In this document: piece after piece, positions 10,468-20,821 of the stretch
Numbering within the stretch: the first letter of the stretch is position 1
Layout of the letters: every line of letters starts with the position of its first letter
Assembly: GCA_015499985.1 (NCBI GenBank)
Contig: JAAAUF010000540.1
Coordinates: 1 to 28,495 of the forward strand
Origin: Haplosporangium gracile
Taxonomy: Eukaryota > Mortierellomycota > Mortierellomycetes > Mortierellales > Mortierellaceae
Direction of reading: 5' to 3'
DNA length: 28,495 bases
Position numbers and translations under genes: made by a program
Notes under the pieces: model-generated
Database searches by the model: none
The model's input: only the letters and a program-made list of their open reading frames with translations
Told to the model about the DNA's origin: nothing

Positions 10468-10785
10468 TGCTTAACATCCTCCCATCTCACTCTTCTCGCC
10501 CCCTTCCTCCATCCCTCCTCGTTCCACTTCCACTTCCACGTCCTATCTAATGAATGGTCCAATTCTAATAACTCCAACGTCCTACTTCGAGTCTTGACTT
10601 CCTATCTATCTCTACGCAAACAATACACGAGCATTGAAAAAAAAGCGGACACAAAACGAAAACAAAACACAGAGAAGAAAAAAGAGTCCATCGAACCCCT
10701 CCCCCTCTAATCTCCATCGTCACGAACACACAATCATAACAACACCACCATCGAAAGCCAAACAAAGCAAAAAAAAAATACGTCC

Positions 10786-13700
10786 ATGGCCACATACCAA
10801 CCGTCAGTTTACATCCACAACCTCATTGCTATCTACTTCTTCCACTTACTCATCTCTGTCTCTCTCCTTCTTTCTCCGTTCCCGACGAGCAGTAACGACC
10901 CTCAAACCGACGACAGCATCACATCCATAACAGCAACCACAACCAACGCCACAATAGCAACAACTATGTCTATTCCTATATCCGCTGATATCACATCTCT
11001 TTCTTCGACACTCTCAGATACGATCGCGACAAATAGCTCAACAACAACAACAACAACAAGAACAAAAGTAACAGATACAGCAGTAGCAACAACAGGCACC
11101 AACAATTTGCAACTTCAAGCACAGCAACATCATCAGGCCGTTTTTCAGCAACAGCAACACATTCAACGTCAACGGCTTCTGGACCAACAACAGCAACAGC
11201 TGCAATACCGTTTGCAGATTCAGCAGAGACAACAAAACACTATTCTCCTCAAGCAACAACAACAACAGCAACAACAACAGAACAGTCAAATTTCTCCTAT
11301 TCATCCCTCCTCTCAGCAAGATCAGCTCCCGCAACAACACCAGCACAACATGCTTCAACAACGTATCTTTCAGCAACAGCAACAACAGCAAGGGTTCCCT
11401 CTTGCCTTGTCCATCTCATTTGACCAGCAACAACAAAGGGCCGACCAGTCGCCAAATATGGATGGACCTCCACCCCTGAAGCGGAGTCGTCTGATGACAA
11501 TGAGCCATTCTGGATCATCCACACCTCTCACCCCTCTTTCTGCCGATGCATCCATGTTTGGTATGAACAACACGGCCTTCAGCCAGTCCCTGTATATGGA
11601 CCCTCAGCATTATCGCCAGCAGCAGCAGGCCATGGCCTCAGCAGCAGCAACGACGGTGCAAAGCATTACACCGGATCAGTTTGCTGGCAATGACTTTGAC
11701 TGGATGGCCGCTGCCGCCGTCTCCTCCGAGTTGAGCAATTCGAACAGAGGAGGACTGGCCACTCCTGGATCAACCTCTCACTCTCGGTCGGTCACCGCAT
11801 CTGGTCCCATTTCAGGTGCTTCTTCGCTTCCCTCCCCCTCCATGACTTCAGCAACAACCGCCACCGTCTCTTCCTCCTCCTCCTCCACAGCCACGACCAC
11901 CACCTCCGCGTCCGTTTCTGTCGTTGTCCCGTCCAACATTACTACTTCCCCCGTGATGCACTTGACTTCATCCTCCTCGTCGATTTCGGTCTCGACTTCA
12001 GGTCAGTTCCTCCCTCTTTTTCTCTCTCTCTCTCCCTTTGTTTTTTCTTTTTTTCTTTTGTTTTTGAGGAACATGCTGCGTTGCATATTTTTGTGCTTTA
12101 TACAGTCTCGACATTTTATCTTTGTCATGTTCTCATCCCCTCCTTTCCTTTGTCCCGCTCTCTCGTCCCTCTCCCCCCCCCCNNNNNNNNNNCATTTCAT
12201 TCTACCGTACTTGCCATGCCATGTCATCTTACTTACCATAAAATTTGTACTTTTTTTCTCGTGTTGTTTGCTTCTGTTTTCTACGGGTGCTTAGATAAGC
12301 GTTCTCTCGAGTCGTCGTCGACGACCGCATCTCCAGAGATGTCCGAAGCAACCATTACTTCAGAAGACTCAAGTTCCGTTCGCAGGCGGCGGACACGGGG
12401 CTCTGTCCCGCTCCCTACACCCATCCATTCCTCGACGACCGAACTTCATCATCTTCATGCCGTTGTCCCTTCTCAGAATTTCCACAAGTTCCCTCCACAG
12501 CAGCAGCATCACCACGCGTTGGCAACGCCTACCTCTGCAACGGCCCCTACTCCTCCTCTCCCGCTTCCTTCCTCTCATCATCATCAATTCCAGCAGCAGC
12601 AACAGCAGCAGCAAGAGGACTTTAATGGTCTGGGTCTTGGTCTTGGCCTTGGCTTGAATCTCGGTTTTTACGATTTTATGCCCATCTCTGCTCAACAACA
12701 ACAGTCATCCACGTCGTCGATCTCCGCTCCCTCAACCCCTAACCCGTCAGCTTCTGCGACCGGCAACACTATCCCATCGCCCATCCCAAAGGCGGTCACG
12801 GCCCACCTTCGGTCCTCGAGCAACAACGGCAGTCCAGTCTCGAGTCACCTCCCCCACCCGCACCCTCTTGGCCCACCCGTGCTTCGAAGCAATGATGACT
12901 CTTTGTCCTCGGCAGCGTCCTCCCCATCGATGATGGACTTGACAGGCATGACATCGGGACTTGAAGCCGCCGTTGTCGTCGCCAGTCATTCCTCGCTCCC
13001 TCACATTCATAACAGCCGTATCATCAAGTCCATGTCGTCGTCGTCGACCGCTTCGTCTTCGGCTTCTTCATCGGGCACCATGACCCACAGCAGCAAGTTT
13101 GCGAGCCGCGGTAGTTTCAGCGCCAGTAGTGCCCAGACCAGCCCTGATCTTGACGCGGCTCCTCACAACGTTGGTGATATGGAGTATGAGGATGGAATCG
13201 GTAGCCCCGGTGCTGGTGAGGATGATGGTCAAAACACTAACGAGGAAGATAACGAAGAGAACTCGGACGATGACGATGACGATCCCGAGAACAACCGTCC
13301 TGCTATCTGCCCACACTGTCTGAAGGAGTTCCAGTCCAAGGGTCTCCTCCGGTCCCACATTGTTTCTCACTCCTCGGACCGCCCCTTTGTCTGCCGCGAC
13401 TGCTCCGACAAGTCCTATAAGCGCAACCATGACCTCCTCCGCCATCGACGCGAGAAACATAACGTTGAAGGTGCGGTCATCCCTCCACGCGGCAGTAGTC
13501 GTCACTCCCATTCTGGTGCGAGCGGTAATGCTTCCAAGCGCTCCGCCGGACTTGCGGGCCTTGGTGTTATGGGTGGGGACTTGATGATGGGTGGTGGACT
13601 TGTTGGGTTTGTGGGAGGTTTGAGGAACAGAAACCATCGCCGTAGCTGCAGCAGTGCCATCCTTGGGTCTGGTTTGGGGACTCGGTCTTCTACTACCCCG

Positions 13701-14762
13701 TACTCCATGGCGCACGGTCATGTTCATCATCATCACCATCAAGGTATGGGTCTCTCTGAGCAGTACTCTCCTGCCGTCACCGTCATCAGCCAACAGCACC
13801 AGCACGCACAACAGCAGCAACAGAACAAGATTCCAAGTCCTCACGATCTCATGTTCGCAAGCCCCAACGCTGCAGCCGCCGGAATGATGTACCTCAATAC
13901 CAACAGTCTCCTGTCCGCAGTCTCCGGTGGTAACAACGGGTCCCTCTCTGCAAGGTCTTCTCCTCTGGGCCCCTTTGGTGGTGGAACTGGCCTCGAGTTC
14001 CCACACCTCTCCTCCATGGGTCCTCCATTCCCACTCCCTTCTCAGAAGCATCAGCTTCACTTCCAGCAGCAGCAGCAGCAGTCGCAGCCATTGTCGCAGG
14101 TGTTTGGACATCATCAGTTCACACATCAGCAACCTCAGACTCAGGCCCAGCAGGTACATCATGGTCATGGTCGCCGTGCTTCTCACCAGCACCAGCAATT
14201 GTCTCAGGTCCCACCACCCCTGCAGCAGTACCATCATAACCAGCATCAGCATGCTCTCCACCCACTCCAGCACCCTCATCCGCTCTCACTTCAATTCCAG
14301 CAGCAACAGCAGCAACAAGCTATGTTGCACCAAGCCCCAAGACTTGTCAGCCAGCAGCCTCCTCCACAAGGCAGTGCCATGGACATGAACCTGGGTCTCA
14401 GTCTTGGATTCTCCGGCCTCGAGATGAGCTCTTCTACCTTGACCACTAGTCAAGCTGACCAACAGCGAAGAGCGAGTGCGGCCTCCTTGTCCTCGGCTAC
14501 TTCCTCTTCTCTTTCCCTGTCCTCCACCGCAGCTTCGTCCGTCGCGGCAGAGACACCCCTGCAGCGCAAGAGACGTCTTTCGGATTCTGATATCACCATT
14601 GTCCCTACCGCCGTGACCATGTCCATGATGACGTCCTCCTCCTCTACCCCCTCTACCCCCTCTCTCGCAAGTGCCAACGATGATGGATCTGTCTCTTCGC
14701 CCGTGTCGGTGTTGATGTCCCAGCAGTCCTCTTTCATCCCACTCATCAACCAGGCCTGGTAG
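10786..14762 (+). CDS. Glutamine-rich C2H2 zinc-finger transcription factor (2 exons)
   Basis: Model: 10786-12001 joined to 12295-14762, 1227 aa. Donor CAG|GTCAGT at 12002 and acceptor TTAG at 12294 join a split Asp codon in frame. Two adjacent C2H2 fingers lie at residues about 744-794. Finger 1 is CPHC-x12-H-x3-H. Finger 2 is CRDC-x13-H-x4-H, one residue longer than usual between Cys and His. A DRPF-type linker joins them. An Asp/Glu-rich run (about 695-740) precedes the fingers. Poly-Gln tracts (about 108-216 and in the C-terminal third), Ser/Thr-rich segments, a Gly-Leu repeat and a basic PPLKRSRL stretch (about 228-235) fit a nuclear regulator. Target genes are unknown. The paired-finger layout recalls Crz1/Azf1-like fungal factors, but I cannot assign orthology. 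The start is uncertain: the first ATG adds a hydrophobic segment (about 10-33), while the in-frame ATG at 10966 (residue 61) gives 1167 aa without it. Confidence 0.8.
12183..12192. other. Assembly gap (10 N) inside the transcription factor intron
   Basis: Ten N follow a run of ten C within the 293-nt intron 12002-12294. The real intron length is therefore unknown. The frames on either side join correctly by splicing, so the coding sequence does not depend on the gap. Confidence 0.95.
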
Positions 14763-15650
14763 CCTCGCTGAGGTTTGACACATTTGTAGTAGTATTTATC
14801 TTGTCATAGTAGAAAATAACAACAAACAGAAAAGTAAAAAAAGAAACGAAACGAAACGCGTACTTTTTATTTTTTTTTTCCCGCCTTTTCCTTCTGCTTG
14901 CTTTGCTTTTCTCTGCCTTTTCTTTGCCTCGTTCTATTCTACTATCCTCACTTCCACACACAAACCAAACTCAAAAAAAAAAAAAACTTATCTAACGACC
15001 AGAAAATCAAACAAACAAAACAAACAAACACAAAAAAAAATATGCTGCGTTCACTATTTAAATTACCCGCCGAAATGCCTCCGATTCCTCCGACGTGTTT
15101 CTCTCCCTTCTCTCCCCAACAACAAAACGCAACTCCAATAACAACCATCGTCTGGTTTTTTTTTGTATTTTTTTTGTTTTAATCATTTCCTTTTTGGGTT
15201 TCTTCTTTGGCATGGCATGACATGATATGGAGGGGAAAAAAAAAAAGAAGGATGGAAGCATTTGAACAAAAGTGAGGGCGAGGAAGGGGGAGGAAGAGGG
15301 AAGAAGGAGGGAGAGCGGGCCATGGAAGGAAGATAAAAAAAACACAATTGCTTGGTCGTACACCAATGGTTTTCTGCAACTGCTGTACGACGGAAAAAAT
15401 CTTTTGCATTTTCCTTCCCTCCCACCCTCCCTCCTCCTTGGGCGCTCGCTCCTCCATCGTTACAATTTTATTTTTCTTCGCTCTTTCCCTTCTCCTCAAA
15501 GTAAGTAAACATTGCTCGTCAACAGGTATGTTCATAAAGAATGGTTTACTTCAAAAAAGTTGAAAGAGGAATGGGGTAACAAAAAGGAAAGAGAGGAATC
15601 CTACTACTAATATGTGGATATGTTTAAAAGCGAACTGACTACTGCTGGAT
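14763..15650. other. Convergent 3' region between the C2H2 gene and ATP-citrate lyase
   Basis: These 888 bases separate two stop codons that face each other, so they hold both 3' UTRs. The sequence is made of A-rich and T-rich homopolymers and CAAA/TTTG units, with purine-rich plus strand at 15270-15310. Frames on either strand are low-complexity and unconvincing. Confidence 0.7.
15467..15472 (-). terminator. AATAAA, candidate poly(A) signal of ATP-citrate lyase
   Basis: Minus-strand AATAAA lies about 180 nt after the ATP-citrate lyase stop, a plausible 3' UTR length. The cleavage site cannot be seen. Confidence 0.35.
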
Positions 15651-18600
15651 TTAGGCAGCCTTCTTATTAATAGAGTCCAAGGAAGCAACAGTCCTTCCCA
15701 ACTCATTACCAGGCGTCAAATACGAGATATCATCCCAAGGATGTCTGTACAATCCTTGCTTGAGCCTCTTCTGGTCCAAGAAGTGACCAATAAATCCAAT
15801 CGTCCTGCCCAACACAAATAGTCCGTTCAACGTTCCAATCTTGATGTACTCCTCGGCCTCCTCCCTCGTAAACGCGTTCGAGTTCCTCAACAGATCCACA
15901 AACAGGATACCAATCGCTCCATCAACGTTCAGAATCAGGTTGTCCTTCTTCGATGTCGTGATCGTCTCGACCGCCAATGCATAGTCCAGCACAGGCGTGG
16001 CAGGGAAGTGAGTCTTGGCGTAGTTCTTGATGATCTCCACACGAAGATCGGGGTTGGTGCGCGACTTGATCTTGTGACCAATACCCAGAATCAACTTGTT
16101 CTGCTTCCTCATCGACGACACAAACTCGCGGGGCGACAACGACTTGTCATAAGCAGACGAGAACTGCTCAGCAGCTCCATCAAGAGCTCCTCCGAAGCGG
16201 TCTCCAATCGTCAACAGACCAGCGCACAACGACGAGACAAGATCCTTGCCAGCACGAGCAGTGACGATCGTGTTATGGGCTCCAGAAACGGCGGGACCGT
16301 GATCAGCAGTCAACATGAGAACCATCTCAATGAACTTGCAGGCATAGTCGGGAAGACGACGCTTGAACCAAAGGAGCGAAAGAACTCCTCCGATACCGAT
16401 ATCCTCCTTGAACACATCCGAGATCCTCATGCCGGCATACAACAGCTCCTGTCCACGGTCATCACAAATGGTCGACACGAACGAGGCAGGCTTACGGACA
16501 AGTCCCAACTCTTGGGCCCACGAGTAATCAATAGGGATCTTAGGTGTCTCGGGCTCAGAGCGAACGATGATGACGCCCTTTTTGACCAACTGCTGGTAGG
16601 TCTGGCTCAAGACCAAGGGAAGCTTCTCAAAGGTCTCGGGGACAATAACACCGGCAGCACGGAGGGCACGGTTCTTGGCATCGGCGGTCTCCAAGTCAGA
16701 CTGGGCCAAGGCTCCGGCGTGTCCAAACTGAACCTCGGTCGCGAACATCTTAGCGCAGGTACCAATGCACCATGCAATGACAGGCTTGCGAATGGTTCCG
16801 TTCTTGATCGCCTCGCAGACACGGTATTCCTCTACACCTCCGACCTCTCCCAAAAGGACCAACATCTTGCATCCGGGATCCTTCTCGTAGCGGAGCAAAT
16901 GATCAATAAAGGTCGATCCGGGGTAACGATCTCCTCCAATGGCAACTCCCTCGTAGACACCGTCGGTCGTGCGCGAGATAATATTGTTCAACTCGTTCGA
17001 CATTCCTCCAGACTTGGACACATAGGCGACCGAACCAGGGCGGTACAACTTGGACGACACAATGTTGTCCATCATTCCTCCAGTGTTTCCAATCTTAAAG
17101 CATCCAGGCTTGATGCCTCCCACAGTAGCTGGTCCAATCACTAACACGTTGCGCTCCCTGGCCTCCCACAAGATTTGGCGGGCACGACGCTCTGGGACAC
17201 CCTCGGCAATGATCGAAATAGTACGAATCTGCTTCGAGTGCTTGAAGATCTCCCGAGTCGAGTCGTAGACCGAACGACACGAGGCAAAGTTGACGACGGT
17301 GTCGACCTCGGGGAACTTGGCAATAGCCTCATCCAGCGAGGTGAACACGGGCAACAGTGTCTCCTTGGTACCCCAGTAGAACTTTTGAACATGAGCGCCT
17401 CCAAATGGATAAACCATAGCAGCGACCGAAGGAACCTCGCGCTTGCAGATAAAGTCAAAGTCGAGCATACCCTGCACAGCACGGGGCTGCATACCGTAGA
17501 TGAAGGATCGAGTGTGGGCGGTGAATGGCGTGTCCTCGTCGTGACCACCCTCAGTAGCATCCGCGTTCTGATCCTGGAAATAAGTCATCCTCTCCTCCAA
17601 GGGGGGTGGCGAAGAAGCACGCGAGCCGGCGTTCAAGGGAGTGTTGTTGCCCAAGAGCTGATCCTGAAGCAAGTTGCCCGACGACAAGGGGGTGCTAGGG
17701 GTAGCAGCGCCAGACTGATCCAATCCTGAAGTCTTTCCAGTCAAGGCTAAGGGAACAATCTCAGTGATGTGAGTCTCGGGACCAAAGACCTGGATCTCGA
17801 CGCCCAAGGTTTCGCCAAGCTGACGCATTGAGCGAAGACCCTCCTGGTAGTTGGGACCACCGCGACGGACAAAGATGCGGACCTTGTGGGCGATCAAAGG
17901 CTGCTTGAACTCGGTCAAGGCACGGACAATGCCCTTAAAGGTCGAGGCGACGTTGGTAAAGTTAGCGATGCCTCCTCCAATAATCAAGACCTTTCCGAGA
18001 GGGTGGATCACAGTTGAGCGGGTCATCAAGTCGAGAATGGTCTTGGCGTATTCATAAGTCTGGGTCTCTGTGGGTGCTCCTGAGTACTCTCCATAGTTAG
18101 CCAACTCATTCGCCTGTCCCAATGCAGCAATGGCATCACTAAAAAAAAAAGAACATGTCGATAAATTTGCGCTTTCTCAACATGAAGTAAAAGTCACACA
18201 AATAAAACGAGGTCAAACCCCCCCCAAGCTTACCTGTAGACGACAGAGGCTCCGCCTCCGGCAACCATGGTCCAGATACGTCCATCCTTATTCAAAATGG
18301 TCAACTTGAGCGAGGCTCCGGTCTTGGAATCCAGCTCCTGAACATATGCTTCCTCCTTGGTCAACTCACGACCGAATGGAGCGGGGAAATCCAATGGTGG
18401 GCCCGCATCAACACCCTGGGCGGATCCAGCAGCGACGAGTCCAACGTTCTGGGGAGCTCTGGCAAAGGCCCACTTGGGACCAGCCTCAAACTCAGCAGTC
18501 TGATCAACCTTGGCAGCTAAATCCAAGTAGTAGACCTGGGCGGGGTGCTCAGGGGTAGGGTCCAAGACAACCAAGGGGTTGATCTCGAGGTAGGTGAAGT

Positions 18601-19572
18601 GGAGGTCAATGTAGACAGCGTAAAGGCGAGTAATAAAGTCGATCAAAACATCGTGCTTGGCAGCGGGAACGTGAGTCAAGAGGGTCGATTGGATGGCGGC
18701 AGGGGTAGGGAAGGTGTCGGTGACCTTAACCTGGAGCTTCAATGCCTTGGCATCGACATCGCCAACCTCGATTCCTCCCTCGTGTGTGAAAAGAATGTTA
18801 TCGCCATCACGATCCGAGTTGATGCAGATGTAGTACTCGGTGTTGGCGGGGTGGGGGATGAAGGGCTCGACCAAGAAGGTCTTGAGGACACCAGCGACAG
18901 AGTCGACCTATCAAATTGAAAAAAGGGGCGTTAGTTGAAACCGAATCATGCTAAATCCATGTAGCTCCAACGAACAAAAGACAACTCGGCTTTTTCACTG
19001 ACAACACCCATCCCCCCTTTTTCGCGCATCGTCGTCGAACAAGAAAAAAAAGGCGAACCAACCGCTAATCAAGCAAAGTTCGGCTGCCAACAATTATTCC
19101 CACCTTTCTCCACTACTATCCACTTTCAATCCTGCTGTTGTATGCTATTGCTGCTCCCTCTCTGGATTCTAACTGACAAAGCGAACAATGAAGGAGAAAT
19201 ACTTACGACGACATCCTTGCCGGCATGTGCAGCAATCCAGGTCCTGACCTGTGCCCAATCGGCATTGAGCAACAATAAACCGCTCTTTCCACGACGCTTG
19301 ATCAACTGATCAGGCTTGGCGACCAACTTGTTGGTCAACAACCAAGGGTAGGTTTGCTCCAAATGGTCGAGCAAGGTCTGGACATGTTGAGCAAAGACAG
19401 CGGGCTCGGTGTTGAGAAGGACAGTGTCGATCTTGACATGAGCCAGACGAGTGGCGGGTTGAACAAACTTGGATCCGGTGGTGGAAACGCTGGTGGCAGG
19501 GATGGGTGTGCGAAGCAACCAATGTGCCAACAACAGCTTTCCGTCGTACTCACGAACGGCCTTTGCAGACAT
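15651..19572 (-). CDS. ACLY: ATP-citrate lyase, single-chain (animal-type) form, 3 exons
   Basis: Makes cytosolic acetyl-CoA and oxaloacetate from citrate, CoA and ATP, feeding lipid synthesis and protein acetylation. Model: 19572-19207, 18907-18234, 18138-15651; 1175 aa. Introns of 299 and 95 nt have GTAAGT/GTAAGC donors and AG acceptors, and all frames join. Domain order is complete: ATP-grasp part with [11 protein letters not shown] (86-96), [11 protein letters not shown], the [14 protein letters not shown] junction, a Rossmann part with [14 protein letters not shown], a Ser/Pro-rich linker (about 480-555), [20 protein letters not shown], Glu778 (GEVGG) and the phospho-histidine His820 (FGHAGA). 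The C-terminal citrate-synthase-like domain keeps His960, His1035 and Asp1086, matching human His900, His975 and Asp1026 by spacing. Compared with human ACLY there is an Ala/Gly-rich insert of about 30 residues before PAPFGRE. The start is the first [15 protein letters not shown], which matches the family. Confidence 0.97.
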
Positions 19573-20821
19573 GTGTGTTTATCGAGATGGAGGTATTTTT
19601 TTCTTTTCTGTATGACGAAGACGAAAGAAGAACAAAGAAGAAAAGAAAGAGAGAAAGAATGTGAGCACAAGGTTGGTGAACGTGGGTTTAATATGGTTCT
19701 ACTCTGTACATAATTCCGTGTGTGTGAGCTACAAGGACACAGAACCCGCGTGGGGTCGTGGGCAAAAGGGAGCTCAGTTTCTGAACAACACACACGCACA
19801 CAAAAATAAATAGTCGATTAGGTCTCTGTTTACTCTCATTGTGCCATGGCAAAGTATTTCCATTTTTTCGTATGCGAGTATGTTGTGTGACAAAAGTGGG
19901 GTTTCTATGTCTGAGTGGGGCATGTTCATGATGCGTTGAGGTATGCTGCCTTTTTGAGTCATGTCAGTCATTTGCTTCACAAGCGTATAAGGAGAAGGAA
20001 AGCGGGTAGGACCGGGTCGCGCTTGAATGAACACCCGGTAAGTGCCAGAAGGCGTGGAAAGGAAGGTGAAGGAGAGGAGTGCATGGGGAGAATAGGTAAC
20101 GGGACTTTCAAGGAAGCGTACTATTAGTGATTGCCACCATAGTATTAACACTGTATACGCACACACACGTACAGGAACAGAACAGCGCAGCCCAGAGAGA
20201 GCGAAGGAGAGATAAGGTCGAATGGTGTTTTCACAAGGTTGTAATAAAAGCGTATCCGCAGTTGTGTGAAAGACTGCAGTAAGAAAAAGAGCGGCAAGTA
20301 GGAGTTGAGTGCTGCGTTGAACGAGAGTGAATCCGATGTGTATATGGGAATGAAACAGTAATATGTGTAAGGGTAATGAATGAGAGAAGAGGAGTGTTCG
20401 TTTTGACAGTACCTGGACCAAGGGCGTGTGGTGGACCAAGAAAAGGTAAAAAGTTGAAGAAGCAAAAAAGAAAGAACGACGAATGAAGGAAGGTTAATGA
20501 AGACTAAAAGCGGGAGTCAGTTCTTACGTACAGAACGCGTGGACACCTCACACGTACACGATACAACAGCTCACTCTCTCTCATATGCGAACATCCTCAC
20601 CCGCCCATTCCCCCAGTCATCATCCACTCGCCGCACCAGGGCAGAGACCGATGGGCGCCGGGGTTTCAATGTCGTCCCTTCTTCTTCCTTCGTTTTTTCA
20701 AGCAAACGACGAATGAACATATTGACTCCCTTAGATCGATAATTGAAACAGGCTGCTCCTTGTCAAAACAGATAATGATCTGATGGCAATACTGTACATT
20801 AGCAATTGTCTATTACTACAA
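19573..20821. other. Intergenic region upstream of ATP-citrate lyase, downstream of the sirtuin
   Basis: About 1.25 kb with no supportable gene. On the minus strand the bases next to the ATP-citrate lyase start are pyrimidine-rich (19600-19660), as expected of a promoter or leader. A 221-codon minus frame (19774-20439) opens only from TTG, is hydrophobic and Ser/Leu-rich with no family signature, and I do not accept it. The end nearest 20821 should carry the sirtuin 3' UTR. Confidence 0.6.

Larger units (their letters stand above)
8798..10785 (+). other. Probable promoter and long pyrimidine-rich leader of the downstream transcription factor gene
   Basis: The plus strand is dominated by C and T from about 9300 to 10320, the composition commonly seen just ahead of fungal start codons. 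A TATATAA word lies at 9446-9452 and could place transcription start near 9480, giving a leader of over 1 kb (inference). Many short ATG-started frames (for example from 9130, 9507 and 10087) are CT-driven and would act at most as upstream ORFs. No protein family is recognisable. Confidence 0.4.

Noticed and set aside
13068..14279. 403-codon minus-strand ORF
   Set aside because: Antisense shadow of the C2H2 gene; its Leu runs are the reverse of CAG/CAA glutamine repeats.
16008..17144. 378-codon plus-strand ORF
   Set aside because: Antisense shadow of the well-conserved ATP-citrate lyase exon 3.
19774..20439. 221-codon minus-strand ORF between ATP-citrate lyase and the sirtuin
   Set aside because: Opens only from TTG, has no domain or family signature, and lies where the ATP-citrate lyase promoter should be.
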